Of a DNA stretch of 64,000 bases, positions 37,788 through 50,592 are shown in pieces; the stretch's first letter is position 1, and every line of letters starts with the position of its first letter. The notes beneath the pieces were generated by a model. It saw nothing but the letters and a program-made list of their open reading frames with translations. It was not told where the DNA came from and did not search any database. The stretch spans positions 248,001-312,000 of the forward strand of contig NZ_CP142136.1 of NCBI RefSeq assembly GCF_035918255.1, written 5' to 3'. The position numbers were made by a program, and so were the translations under genes. This DNA comes from Mesomycoplasma ovipneumoniae (lineage in GTDB: Bacteria > Bacillota_I > Bacilli_A > Mycoplasmatales > Metamycoplasmataceae).

Positions 37788-40625
37788 ATGGCAAAAAAAC
37801 AAAACAAATCTTTGAAAAAAATACTAACAAAAATTCTCCCAATAGTTGGAATTTCAACTACATTTTTTATTGCTTCTTGCACACCCCTTGGAGCGGTCGG
37901 TAGACTTGTCCAGCGAACACTCGAAATTGGCCAATCAAACCCTTGGGATCAAGAACTTGATCAAAGCAAACCTTTAGATTCAATAATTACAGGGAAAATG
38001 GTCTTAGGCAACAAACTTAAGGCATCTGATTTCTTAAAACAGTATTCAGCCTTAGATTTAGATAATGATTCAAATAGTTTATCTCGTCGCCTGCCAAATA
38101 GTAGAGATTCAATTTTAAACTCATCAATTATTTGAACTTTTATCCCAGGCGTTGATAATCTTGACTTAAATGCAAAATTTAACTTAAAAATTACTCCAAT
38201 TGCAAATTCTGCTAATGATTATTACGGTTCAATTAAAGTTAAGGTTGACTCTTATAATAAAGACACACAAACTTTGGTTCAATCAAAAGAGTTAGTTATT
38301 AACGGTTTTGAAACAGAACAAACCGGAATTTATGCTTACAAGGAAAGAATTAATACCGCTTTTGAAAAAATAGAAACCTTAGAATTAAAAAATCAAAGCA
38401 ATTTTAACATTGACTCACTAAAATCTGACTCAGATATTTGGGAATATATAAATTTACCGTCAAATTTTGAAAAAATGGATGTAAACACGCTTAGAAATTC
38501 CGATGAATTTGATGTTCCAGATCAACCACAATCAGTTCCAAGTATTCAAAATATTGCCAAAAACCCTTACCGTTTAAAGGTTAAAAATTTCTATTATTTA
38601 AAAGCAACAATTTTAAAAGACACATATGATTCCCAAACCGGAAATGTCGATGTTGTCTTGTCAATTTATCATGATTCATTCCATAATTATGTTTCAAAAA
38701 TTGTAAAACTTAAACTTAATTCAGCCCAAGGTCTAAAAAAATTAACTGAAATTAAAAGTTTCAAACTTAAAGAAGAGTATTCTAACTTTTTGCCATCTTT
38801 TTTAATAAATTCCAACGAAAATTCAGGTGAGACATTATCTAAATATATCGATTTTGGTAGTTTAGATTACAAAAAGTATGACATCAAAAAAGTTCCATCA
38901 CTTTCAAATGATCAAAATGGTGAGTTTTACCTAATTTTAAATTCAAAAGAAAACGATTTAACTTCAGGTCCAACAAGTCCTGGTCAAATTATTAAAGTCG
39001 AAGGATTTAACTCATATGATAAGATATTTGCCTCAACCGAATTTACAGATCAAATAAATTTTGACTTTATTGATTCGTGGTATAAATTGCCTACTACAAC
39101 AAATGTTTCAGAAAAATTGAAAAATATTTCTCAAAGTTTAAATTCCTCAAGTGATGCACTTTTATGACCGCTTTTTGGTCAAGCAGTTAAAAAAACACTA
39201 TCAGAAGCGACACTTTTTAAAAATACTGCAGAATTAACTAATTTTGAAAAATTAAATTATGACTTTGCTTCATTCACTGATTTTAAAATTTCTGAGTCAG
39301 GAGTTTCATTTTACTTTGGTAATTCAGTTGAAGACTATTACAAAATTAACGTAAAATTTAGCAACACTAGAGAAAGCAAAAACATTGTTGAAGATTTTGG
39401 AGCAAAAGTTCTTGAAAAAAACATAATTAATGACTCATTGCGTTCAAGATCGATGGTAATTCAATTGCGTTCAAATGCTTTTGACCCAAGAACTAATTCA
39501 AATACAACCCGAATTACCTCAGGAACAGCTTGAGTTTTTGATCGAAAATTAAAACCCGACCCTGATAATCAAGGAAAATTTTTACCAACTAACACTTATT
39601 ATCTAGCTACAAATTTGCATGTTATTTCAGATTTAATTAACAAACCAGACCAAATTTATTCATTTTCTTATTTACTTGATGGAAATTTGACAAAATTAGA
39701 TGAAATTAGTTTTGATGATACTAATTTATTCCGTCGTTTTGATCGAATTTCAAAAACTGAAGGAAACAGAGATTTTTTACCACCTGAAGGATTTCAGTAT
39801 ATAAACTCTGAGTCAAAAAAATTCTGAAATAATTTAAAAATTAATCCTATTGGTCTAGATATGCCCGATAGAGGAAAATTTCGTGATATTGCAATAATTG
39901 AAGTGACTTTTCCCGAAGACGAACATAAAAACAATCCATTTAATTTCGGAATTCCTTTTTTAGATCGTAACTTTTTTGGCAGAGATTCATACATAAAAAA
40001 TGTTCCTGATGCCGTTCGAAATTACAACGAAGCTCCACTTGATGTTTTAGTAACAAATAAATTTCTTCCTACTTTTACAAAAGGAACTCAACTAAAGACC
40101 TCAAAAATTGAAGGAGCTTTACCACTGCATGCTTATTTAGGTGGTTTTTTAGGCGGATATACTTGAATTACTGACAATAAAAATTCATTTGTTACAACTA
40201 ATGAGCTACAAAAAGGTAATCAGTTCAAACAAGATAATTCGCTTAAATCTTTCCAAGGGGCAACTTCAATTTCACTTCCTGGACTTCAAGGTGGACGTGG
40301 AATGTCTGGTTCGCTCGTTGTAAATGAATATAACCAAGTTATCGGTATTTTTTGGGGTGGATATTTCCCGCAAACCGTGCCAGGAAGAAATCCACTTGTT
40401 AAAGGAATTGGCCAATTTGACCCAATTGGTGTAAAAATTGACAACAATCCAACAGTTTTAGCCAAATGACTTGCCCAAACAAAAGATGTTCAAACTGATT
40501 TGGATAAAACTTCAGAAAAAGTTTTTTCCCTTGAAGATCCAACTCAAATTGAAAGACTTGCTCATTCAGCGCGTTGGCTTAAATTTTCTAACGGGCAAAA
40601 TTCCCAAACAACCGCCGATGTTTAA
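37788..40625 (+). CDS. DUF31 (MIP-type) serine protease lipoprotein
   Basis: 945 aa, many UGA-Trp codons. Signal with lipobox FFIASC (Cys about residue 29), so it is a membrane-anchored surface lipoprotein. The C-terminal half has a chymotrypsin-like triad: YYLATNLHVISD (His), FRDIAIIEV (Asp) and LQGGRGMSGSLVVN (Ser in G-M-S-G-S), with VIGIFWGG downstream. This is the DUF31 peptidase family that includes the mycoplasma immunoglobulin protease MIP. The N-terminal ~550 residues are beta-rich and unassigned. No MIB-like Ig-binding partner lies in the window, so antibody cleavage is only a possibility. Confidence 0.85.
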
Positions 40626-40691
40626 CTTTTATTTTTAAAATTTATAAAAAAATTTAAAATTTTAAAAATAAAAACGTAGGTTGAAGTAACA

Positions 40692-41777
40692 ATGAAAAAA
40701 AAATTTTTAGACTCTTTAGAAAAAATTCATAAAAAATATCAAGATTTAAGTCAACTTTTGTTAACTGATGAGATAATTAATAATCAAAAAAAATATTTAG
40801 AAATAGCAAAAGAAATTTCTTCAATTGAAGAAATTTCTTTGACATTTGATTTACTTTTAAAAAATCAGCAAACACTTGAAGAAGCAAAAACACTTCTTAG
40901 TCAAGAAAAAGACCCAGAATTACAACATTTAGCAAAATCAGAAATTGCAAGTGCTAATAAAAATATTGAAGCACTCGAAGAAAAACTCTTAATTTTAATG
41001 CTTCCAAAAGATGAAAATGATGATAAAGACGTAATTGTTGAAATCCGCGGCGCTGCTGGGGGTGACGAGGCTAACATTTTTGTTGGCGATCTTTTTCGAA
41101 TGTACCAAAAATGAGCTGATTCCCAAAGGGCAAAAGTTAAAATTCTTAGCTCATCACTTGCACTTGCTGGCGGTTTTTCACAGATTTTTTTCCAAATTTC
41201 TGGTCAAAATATATACTCAAAACTTAAATTTGAATCAGGTGTCCACCGTGTTCAACGGGTTCCTGAAACCGAAACAATGGGCAGAATTCACACCTCAACT
41301 GCCACAGTTACCGTGATGCCAAAAATTGACAACAAAATTGAAGTCGAAATTAATCCTTCAGATCTTAAAATTGATACTTATCGATCCTCAGGAGCTGGGG
41401 GTCAGTCTGTAAATACGACCGATTCGGCAGTTAGAATTACCCATATTCCCACCGGAATTGTTGTAACTTCTCAAGATGAAAGATCCCAAATTGGTAACAA
41501 AGAAATAGCCATGGGAATTCTGAGGTCAAAAATTTATAACTTGGAAGTTCAAAAAAGACTTGAAACACAAGCTAATTTTCGTAAACTTGCCGGATCAGGG
41601 GCACGTTCTGAAAAAATTAGAACTTATAACTACCCTCAAGACAGGCTCACCGACCATCGAATAGGATTTTCTTGTTCTTTAAAACCGGTAATCCAAGGAA
41701 GTCTAAATCCAATAATTGAAGCCTTATTATCTCAAGAAAGAGCTGAGTTAATCTTGCAAAGTTATGGAGATAAATAG
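40692..41777 (+). CDS. prfA: Peptide chain release factor 1
   Basis: 361 aa. It terminates translation at UAA and UAG. Codon-recognition segment [18 protein letters not shown] (P-x-T motif of RF1), and peptidyl-hydrolysis motif [17 protein letters not shown] (GGQ). UGA-Trp at 41112-41114. RF2, which reads UGA, is not expected in this code. prmC, which methylates the GGQ glutamine, overlaps the 3' end by 14 nt. Confidence 0.97.
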
Positions 41778-42492
41778 GAGAAAATTGGAACTTTTAAAGG
41801 AAAAACAACGCTATAATTTACCCTTAGAAGTTTCCAAACTTGAACTTTTAAAGTTAGAAATGAACTATCCAGTCCAAAAAATCATTGGATTTATTGAAAT
41901 GGAAAATGTTCGAATTTTTTTGGATCAAAAAGTTTTTATTCCCCGTTATGAAACGCAAGAATTACTGCAAAAAGTCAAAAAAGTAATCAAAAAAGATAGT
42001 TTTGTTCTTGATTTATGTTGTGGTTCAGGGTTTATTGGTCTTGCTCTTGCCAAATTTAGTGGCGCAAAAATTACTCTGGCCGATATTAGTGATGAGGCGA
42101 TTTTGCAAACAAAATTAAATGCAAAATACAACAATTTAGATGTAAAAGTTGTAAAATCTGACCTTTTTAGCAATATTATTGGCCAAAAATTTGATATTAT
42201 TGTCTCAAATCCTCCTTACCTCAAAAGGCAAAAACTTGATGAGTCAGTTATGAATTTTGAACCTGAAGCTGCATTATTTTCTGAACCTGAGTCTTTTTCA
42301 TTTTATCAAAAAATAATGGAACAAATCGATAATTTTCTTAATGACAAAGGTTGAATTTTTTTTGAAATTGACAAAGATAGTGTCAATTTTTTCAAAAAAA
42401 ATTTTCCTGAATTCAAAATTGAAAATGATATAAACCAAAAACCAAGATTTGCTTATTGGCAAAAAAACTCAAATTATCCTATAAATTTATAG
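41764..42492 (+). CDS. prmC: Release factor glutamine methyltransferase PrmC
   Basis: 242 aa. It methylates the GGQ glutamine of RF1. SAM motif [15 protein letters not shown], substrate-binding [12 protein letters not shown] (NPPY), and an N-terminal [12 protein letters not shown] with IPRYET. Shorter than the ~280 aa typical length, with a trimmed N-terminal helical domain. The stop (TAG 42490-42492) lies within the terminator hairpin. Confidence 0.95.
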
Positions 42493-42509
42493 GATAATTT
42501 GAGTTTTGT
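42464..42509 (+). terminator. Terminator overlapping the end of prmC
   Basis: A perfect 20-bp stem (42464-42483 with 42488-42507) whose left arm is the last coding stretch of prmC. Confidence 0.88.
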
Positions 42510-42523
42510 ACTCTAAAAATTGA

Positions 42524-43926
<1,403 letters not shown>

Positions 43927-43936
<10 letters not shown>

Positions 43937-44331
43937 GATTTTCTCTTAGAACTATTATTGACGCCCAAAACAAAAAAATGGTGGAATTTATCAACACAAT
44001 TTACATTTCAAAGCAAATAATTAATAACACTGAAACTGATGTTTATGAAACGCAAAATCCTGAAAATAACACGATGATAAGATTGGAAATTTTTGACAAA
44101 AATTTAACAGTATTTTCTGGCGAAAACACTTTATTTTTTGAATTAGATAATTATGTTGAAAATCTATTTATTAATAATGAAGTAGAATTTATTGTCAATA
44201 CTCTTTTAACAAAATTAGAAATAACTCCAGAATTTATTAAGATTGAATATGACCTTTTTCTCAAAAATAACGGACCGGAAAACTCAAAAATTTCAACATA
44301 TCTTACCACTTTGGAGTTTATAAATGATTAA
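43927..44331 (+). CDS. Small beta-rich protein, possibly DUF1934 (YwiB-like)
   Basis: 134 aa. Alternating beta strands (VRFSLRTIIDA, VEFINTIYISK, TMIRLEIFDKNLTVFSG) and a C-terminal pattern NTLLTKLEITPEFIKIEYDLFL resemble the calycin-like DUF1934 family of Firmicutes. The match is by pattern only. It overlaps gltX by 10 nt and trmL by 8 nt, so the three are translated as a coupled unit. Function unknown. Confidence 0.7.
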
Positions 44332-44842
44332 CATTGTGCTATTTCAGCCCGAAATAGGTCCAAATACAGGCAATATTATCCGTTCTTGTTTTGTTTTAAA
44401 TATGAAACTGCATATAATAAAGCCTATCGCATTTGACCTAGATCCAAAACACTTAAAAAGGCCGGCAGCTGGAATTCTTTTGTCAGAAATTCAACATGAA
44501 ATTCACAGTGATTGACAAAATTTTGCAAAAAAATATAGCGCAAAAAATCTTTATTTTATAACCCGTTATGGCCAAAAAGTTTATTCGCAAATCGATTTTA
44601 AAAGCGAATTAAATAATAATAACGAGATTTTCCTCATTTTTGGCAGGGAATCAACCGGAATTCCAATTGAAATTCTAAAATCAAATAAGGAAAAATGCTT
44701 GCGAATTCCAATGTCGCCTCATGCTAGATCACTTAATTTAGCAAATTCTGTTGTTATTATGGCATACGAAATTTATCGCCAACTTGATTTTAGTGGACTG
44801 TCTTGCTTTGAGGTTCAAAAAGGTAAAAATTATCTTGATTAA
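44324..44842 (+). CDS. trmL: tRNA (wobble nucleotide 34) 2'-O-methyltransferase TrmL
   Basis: 172 aa. SPOUT-fold methyltransferase: IVLFQPEIGPNTGNIIRSC at the N-terminus, FLIFGRESTGIPIEIL, and RIPMSPHARSLNLANSVVIMAYE, which form the trefoil-knot SAM site. It acts on the wobble base of some tRNA-Leu species in other bacteria; two tRNA-Leu genes lie in this window. One UGA-Trp (44513). Confidence 0.92.
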
Positions 44843-44865
44843 TTGCTTTTCTTATTTCTTTTAAA

Positions 44866-44912
44866 AAATTCTAAATCTTTTAGCAAAAGTTTAGAATTTC
44901 TTGTCATTTTTT
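44866..44912 (+). terminator. Intrinsic terminator after trmL
   Basis: AAATTCTAAATCTTTT paired with AAAAGTTTAGAATTT, then a T-rich stretch. Its right arm forms part of the 24-bp direct repeat around element F. Confidence 0.78.
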
Positions 44913-44913
44913 T
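44890..44913 (+). repeat. Direct repeat flanking element F, left copy (24 bp)
   Basis: TTTAGAATTTCTTGTCAT plus a T-run. It matches 45430-45453 with two differences and abuts the left end repeat of element F. Confidence 0.6.
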
Positions 44914-45429
44914 CCGAGTTTCCTAGTTTGATGGCAAAATTCACTTTTTAGTGAATGTACACATGCAAAAATACCGGGAAATCCGTGTTTTTTGAGGCTA
45001 AAATCTTAATTTTTATTATTTTGAAATTACCCTTTTGCAAAAAAAAAAAAAAAAATGCTTGGTCTAAGAAAAAAATATGTTATAATAAACCTCACTTAAG
45101 AATAAATTAATAAATTTGGATATTAGAATTAAGGGGGATTGATTATGTTTTTTGTCTAATGCGCTCTGATAGTGCGAATTTTCCATTATATTTTTAAATA
45201 TGATGGAGTGCCTTAAATTTAACCGTTTAGAAATCTACAAATTTATGGCTTTTAATTATTATTGTTCTTTCAAAACTTCACATGTTTTTTTAGGCTCAAT
45301 GTAAATAAAAACGAGTTTTCTTTTTACATTGAGTTTAAATAGTAGTTGTTTTTTATGATTTTTGTTGTTTTATCCATAAATTGATTTTTGCCAGCGTTTT
45401 AAAATAGGTAATTAACTTTTGCCAAAAAT
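44914..45429 (+). mobile_element. Intergenic repeat element, copy F (internally deleted)
   Basis: 516 bp between trmL and tRNA-Trp. Left end CCGAGTTTCCTAGTTTGATG. A17 tract (45039-45055), TTGGTC, TGTTATAAT (-10 45081-45086), AAGGGGGA with ATG 45145 (frame MFFV only), boxA-like motif, CTCAATGTAAA/TTTACATTGAG stem. The segment with the TTAAACTA stem and terminator palindrome is deleted, and the right inverted repeat is missing, so the promoter would read toward the minus-strand tRNA-Trp. Confidence 0.72.
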
Positions 45430-45453
45430 TTAGAATTTATTGCCATTTTTTTT
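45430..45453 (+). repeat. Direct repeat flanking element F, right copy (24 bp)
   Basis: TTTAGAATTTATTGCCAT plus a T-run, partner of 44890-44913. Confidence 0.6.
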
Positions 45454-45480
45454 ATTTCTTAAATTAAAAAATAAAAAAAA

Positions 45481-45555
45481 TGGCAGAGGTGACAGGAGTC
45501 GAACCCGCAACATACGGGGTTGAAGCCCGTTGTTCTACCATTGAACTACACCTCT
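45481..45555 (-). tRNA. tRNA-Trp (UCA), reads UGA as tryptophan
   Basis: 75 nt. Acceptor AGAGGTG/CACCTCT with discriminator G (typical of tRNA-Trp), D-arm AGTTCAATGGTAGAAC, anticodon stem ACGGG/CCCGT enclosing CTTCAAC, so the anticodon is TCA, T-arm GGGTTCGACTCC, encoded CCA. This tRNA decodes UGA (and UGG by wobble) and explains the in-frame UGA codons across the window. Its size is normal, unlike the long tRNA-Sec that also has UCA. Confidence 0.96.
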
Positions 45556-45609
45556 AGGCCGATTTAATTATACCACATTTTTAAAAAATAATATATTATT
45601 TTATTAAGT

Positions 45610-46215
45610 ATGAATACAAAAAATATTAAAAATATGAAAATGAGAGATTTTTTAACACTTTTATGGTTTGTGGTAAAAATTTCTTTAATTTCTTTTGGCG
45701 GAGGAAATTCTTTAATGCCTATTATTTTTAGTCAGGCAGTTGTCAAAAAAGGATGAATTTCAAAAAGTGATTTTGATCAAGGTTTAATTTTGACCAATTT
45801 ACTCCCTGGACCTTCATCACTTCAAATGATGGCATTAGTTTGTATTAAAAAATTAGGCGCTTTTTGGGGTGTTATAGCAACAGTTTTGGGAATTTTCCCG
45901 CATATTTTATTATTTTTTACTTTATTTATTTTAGTAAAAAATTTACCTTCAAGATATTTAGTCACTTTTAATTTAGCAATTTTTTCAACAATTATCGGAA
46001 TTTTACTTGGATTTTGTTATATTTATTGAAAAAAAGACAAGAATTCAATGAATAAATTAGTTTATTACATCGTTTTATTATTAAGTTTTGCATATTCTTT
46101 GTTTGTTCCAAGCCCGTATAATTTAGCGATTGTCCCGATTTTAGTAATTATATTTATATATTCAATTTTATTTTTGTTTAAAAAATGAAAGAAAAACCGT
46201 GATTTTACTAATTAG
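45610..46215 (+). CDS. Chromate transporter-type protein, N-terminal half
   Basis: 201 aa, about five membrane helices. SFGGGNSLMPIIFSQAVV and the block GLILTNLLPGPSSLQMMALV match the CHR family N-terminal repeat (FGGG...and PGP motifs). Many bacteria carry this family as two adjacent half-size genes, as here. The substrate in mycoplasmas is not established; chromate may be incidental. The second half-gene overlaps by 17 nt. Confidence 0.85.
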
Positions 46216-46849
46216 TTTAACAATTTTGGGGATAGCGGTTATTAGTTTAATTGTCTTTGGTGGCGGGCAAGTTTTTATGCCTGTTTTTAATTGGTTTTGA
46301 TTGCAACTTGGAGAGCTGGGGCTTGAAATTGATCAAGAGAAAATTAATCAAATTTTCACTGTCGCAAATTCAACACCAGGTGTTTTCTCAATTAAATTGG
46401 CCGCAGTTACTGGATTTTTAATTGCAGATTTTGGAGTTTTAGGTTGATTTCTTTCATTTATTTTTTTAATGGCATTTATACTACCGGCAATTTTTTTAGT
46501 TGTAATTTGATTAAAGGCTTTAAATAGAGTTTCGCAAAAAAATGGTTCAAATTTTATAAAAAAAGCACAAATTTTTCGACCAGCAATTATTGGAATTATT
46601 TTAGCGCTTGCTTTTCAACTTTTTATCAATTTAGTGCTTGTAAATTATGCTTTTAATTCTAATAATGGATATTTTGTCACAAAAGAAGTAAGTGATTTTA
46701 TAAGTGGTTGAAGACTTTGAGTTTTTATTTTATTTGCAATTTTTTGATCTATAACAGTTTTTATTTTGTATTTGCGGAAGGTAAATGTTTTTCTGTTAAT
46801 TATTATCGGAATTTCACTTTCACTTATTAGTTTACAACCTTGACTTTAG
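46199..46849 (+). CDS. Chromate transporter-type protein, C-terminal half
   Basis: 216 aa from GTG 46199, the only start in frame before the conserved FGGGQVFMPVF. A second CHR repeat with VANSTPGVFSIKLAAVTGFLIADFGVLG. About six helices. It overlaps the first half, and the two probably form an antiparallel pair. Ends TAG 46847-46849, 7 nt before the nuclease gene. Confidence 0.82.
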
Positions 46850-46856
46850 GACAAAT

Positions 46857-47690
46857 ATGTATACAAATCGTAAATTTTATAATAAAAAAGAATATTTTAT
46901 TGACCATGAAAAACGGGTTTTAATTCTTGATCCTGCTTTTCATGAAAAATTACTTAACAAAAAGTTTGGTTTTAACACCGGTTTTAAAAAAATTGGTGGA
47001 ACTTTAATTGGAGAAGTACTTGGACTTGATAGTTTTAGTTCGCCTTTTCGAGCTTTTGTCAAAATTTCAAAATTGGATATGCCAATTTTAGACACTAAAT
47101 ATATTGATGCCGGAGTTGCAATTGAACCTCTTGTCATTAAAGCCATTTCTGAAAAATTAGATCTAGAAATTGAAACTTTTCCTCCCGAAAAATATAATTA
47201 TGATTATTTTAGTAATGATCCAATTATTGGCGGAATTCCTGATGGTTTTATCAAAAAAACTAATATAATAATCGAAATTAAAACAACCGGCCTGAAAAAT
47301 TTTGAAAGATGGGGTAAAAAAGGGGAAAATTTACCGCAAAAATACATAAAACAAGCCCAATTATATGCATTTTTAAAAAATGCCGAAAAATATTCAATTG
47401 TAGCAACATTTTTAGAGCAAGATGACTATGAAAATCCCAAAGAATTTCCTATAAAAAAAAGACATATAAAATCTTATACTTTTGATGTTAATAAATCTCA
47501 GGTTATGGATGATATAGAAAAAATTAAAAAATGGTATAATTTTTATACAAAGTTAGGCGTTTCACCAATTTTTGATCCTATAGTTGATGCTCAAATTCTT
47601 GAGTATTTAAGTTGTGAAAATGAGCAAGAGTGAAAACAACTTTGAGAAAAATGAACAAATTCAATATCTAAACAAAATAAAAAAATATAG
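46857..47690 (+). CDS. PD-(D/E)xK nuclease, MAGa7180-like
   Basis: 277 aa. GGIPDGFIKKTNIIIEIKTTG shows the core D...E-x-K motif of the restriction-endonuclease fold, as in YqaJ/lambda-exonuclease-type enzymes, followed by QKYIKQAQLYAFLKN (QxxxY). An upstream Glu lies in DAGVAIEPLVIKAI. It resembles the mycoplasma putative nucleases named after MAGa7180. Probably a DNA exonuclease for repair or nucleotide scavenging. Cotranscribed with the transporter pair and hslO. Confidence 0.78.
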
Positions 47691-47692
47691 TC

Positions 47693-48931
47693 ATGTCATC
47701 ATATTCTAAAATTTATTTGCACAAAAATATTCTAATAGTTGTCTCAGAAATGACTGAAATTGTTAATAAAGCGATTAATATTCACAAGTTAAAGAATATT
47801 AGTTCGCTTATTTTAGCAAGTTTTATTAATGTTTTTGGTCCACTTCCAACTTTGATTAAGGAAAAAACAGCTGGATTTTCTGTTAAAATTAATTCTGAAA
47901 CTGTTGAATCTTTAGTTCTTGAAACAAATAAGCAAGGCCAAATTCGTGCTAGTTTTTCAGCAAATAATTTTGAAATTCCGGCTAATGTTTTCAAAAATTA
48001 CAACACAAACCAACTTGTAAGTTCATATATTGGAACTTCTGGTTTTTTAAAAATTAACCAATTTACAAAAAAAACTAATTATTCAGGTCAGATCAAACTT
48101 CAAAAAGGTGATTTTATAACAGATTTAGCGTTTTATTTTCACCAATCTCAACAAATTAATTCAGTAGTAAAAAATTTAATCGAACTTGATGAAAAAACAA
48201 AAATAACAAAAGCCCAATCCTTAATTATTCAGCTTTTGCCTAATCATTCTCAAGAAGAACTACAAGAGGTAGAAGTTTGACTAGAAAATGAAAAAATGAC
48301 GGATTTCATGACCTTTTTTTCAAATTTTAATCAGGTTGATTTCCAAAAATGAGATTATATTTGTAATTGTAAAAAGGCAAATTTTGAGGCAAATTTGAAA
48401 CTTTTAAGTCAAGAAGATGTTGATTTTTTAATTGAAAAATATAAAAAAATTGAATTTAAATGTAATTTTTGTTCAAATAGTAAAAAATTTGATAAAAAGG
48501 ACTGATTAATGGCCAATAAACCATTTAGCATTGCTACGGTTGAATCTTTAACGGGAGGCGCCCTTGCTGCTGAAATTGTAAAAAAGCCGGGTGCAAGTAA
48601 ATTTTTTGCCGGCGGACTTGTTTGTTACCAAAACGAAATTAAGGAAAAAATTGGTATTGATACAAAAAATGGTGTAACTAATGCCAAAACCGCCCTAAAA
48701 ATGGCCAAATACGGTCTTGATTTTTTTCAAACAAAATATGCAATTGCCTTAACCGGAAATGCCGGCCCTACAGTTCAAGATGGCAAGCTTGGTCAAGTAT
48801 TTATTGCGATTAATGATGAAGTCTGAGAGCTGAATTTTACCGGAAGTAGATCTGAAATTATACAAGCAAGTTTAGATTTTGCCATTGAAAAAATAAAAGA
48901 AATTTCAAAAAACAGCATAAAAATTTTCTAA
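47693..48931 (+). CDS. Hsp33 chaperone (HslO) in frame with a CinA/PncC amidohydrolase
   Basis: One open frame of 412 aa under code 4. Residues 1 to about 270 are Hsp33: LASFINVFGPLPTLIKEKT..., ending with the redox zinc site CNCKKAN...KCNFCSNS. The frame then passes KKFDKKDWLMANKPF, where the codon that would end hslO in the standard code is UGA (48503-48505). It continues into a CinA C-terminal domain (from ATG 48509): ATVESLTGGALAAEIVKKPGASKFFAGGLVCY and ALTGNAGP, the nicotinamide-nucleotide amidohydrolase motifs. AAAAAGGA precedes ATG 48509, so internal initiation could yield a separate 140-aa CinA. No UAA or UAG separates the two domains. Confidence 0.85.
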
Positions 48932-49146
48932 ATTTTACAATAATAAATTATAATTTAAGTAAAAATAAAAACCTAGATAATAATAAGTTATTAGCCTTAG
49001 TTTTTAAATAAATACATCTACTTAAAAAACTAAGAGAAAAAGCTAAATTTTTTATTATTTTTTTTAAATTTTAAACAAATTTATCATAATTTAAATTATA
49101 ATTAGTTTTATTTTACTTTTATATAACAATTTAAGGATTATTATTA
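48932..49146 (+). promoter_or_regulatory. Gap between the hslO-cinA frame and tig
   Basis: Contains an imperfect hairpin CTTAGTTTTT...AAAAAACTAAG (48995-49032), a likely terminator, then very AT-rich sequence holding the tig promoter. No gene seen. Confidence 0.4.
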
Positions 49147-50544
49147 ATGATAACACGTGAATTTTTACCTAATAGTGCCGAACTTAAAATTAAGTTAGTA
49201 GCTGATCCGCAAAAATGAGTTGAATTTTACGAAAAAGCTGAAAAAAGACAAGCTGCAAAAGTTTCATTACGCGGTTTTAGAAAAGGGAAAGTGCCATTAG
49301 AAAAAGCGCGCCCATATTTAAATCCACAGTCAGTTTTTGAATTAGCGCTTAGAATGTACTTACCTGAACTTGAAAAACAAGCTTTTTCTAATGTAATTGA
49401 TAGTGACAATGTTATTGAATCACCAGTCTTTAATATTGTTCAAATGGACAAAAATACCTTAGAAATCGAGTTTCTTTATCCTGTTTATCCTGAAATTAAG
49501 CTTCCTGATTATCAAAATCTTAAGACAAAATATGTTGTAAAACAAGTGACAAAAGAAGATATTGAAATTCAAAAGCAAAAACTTTTAGAATCAAAAGGAA
49601 AATTTGTTAATGTAAACCGTCCTGTAAAAATGGGAGATATTATTAATTTTGATTTTAAAGGCTTTATTGATGATGAACCTTTTGAAGGTGGAGAAGCGCA
49701 AGACTTTGAACTTCGAATTGGTTCAAATAGCTTTATTTCTGGTTTTGAAGAACAATTAGTTGGGTTAGAAATTGAAAAAGAAGCCGATATTCATGTGGTT
49801 TTCCCTGAAGATTACCATGTACCAGCTTATGCAAGTAAAAAGGCAAGATTTCATGTAAAAATCAACAGAATCAAAGAAAGTCAACCTGCTAAATTGACTA
49901 ATGATTTTGTTGCTTCATTAAAAATTCCAAATGTTGAAACAATTAGCCAACTTGAGGTTTATCTAGAAGACCTTACAAAACGTGAAAATATTGAAAAAGC
50001 ACGAATTGAGTTTCAAAAAAATGCACTTGTAGAAATTGTTGAGCAAGTTGAAATTCCACTTGCAACTAAATTAGTTAATGCTGAAGTTAATCGTTTAAAT
50101 GAAACTTTTAATTCAACTTTAAAACAACAAGGCTTTACTCTTGAGGAATATTGCCGAATTACAAAATTCACTGAACAAGATATTTATAATCAACTTGAGG
50201 CTGAAGCAAGAAAATTGCTTAAAAATTCCTTTATTTTTGCTGAAATTGCAAAACTAGAAGGATTAGTTCCAACCCAGCAAGATTATGACGAACAAATTGC
50301 CATGTTGTCAAGATTTACCGGTAAATCTGTCGAAGAATTAAACGAAACAATTCCTCACAGCGAAATTCAAATTAACATAACAAACAAAAAAGTTGTTGAC
50401 AAGTTAATTGAATATAATAGCGAAAAAACTGAAGAAAAAGTCGAAGAAAAAACTGAAGAAAAAGCTGAAACAACAGAGAAACAAAATGAAACTAATGAAG
50501 AACCAAATAAAGAAGTAAATGAAAATAAGGGTGGTGAATCATAA
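49147..50544 (+). CDS. tig: Trigger factor
   Basis: 465 aa. Ribosome-bound chaperone and prolyl isomerase. N-terminal ribosome-binding signature [19 protein letters not shown]-type domain about residues 155-245 ([20 protein letters not shown] and [17 protein letters not shown]), then the helical C-domain. The end carries a Glu/Lys/Thr-rich repeat tail (about 425-465) that looks disordered. One UGA-Trp near residue 24. Confidence 0.95.
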
Positions 50545-50592
50545 AAAAAGAACAAAAATTAAAATTTAATTTACAAATTTATGGAGGCGTAA

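Noticed and set aside
45481-45555. tRNA with UCA anticodon as selenocysteine tRNA
   Set aside because: It is 75 nt with a normal 7-bp acceptor, a short variable arm and Trp discriminator G. UGA is used throughout ordinary genes.
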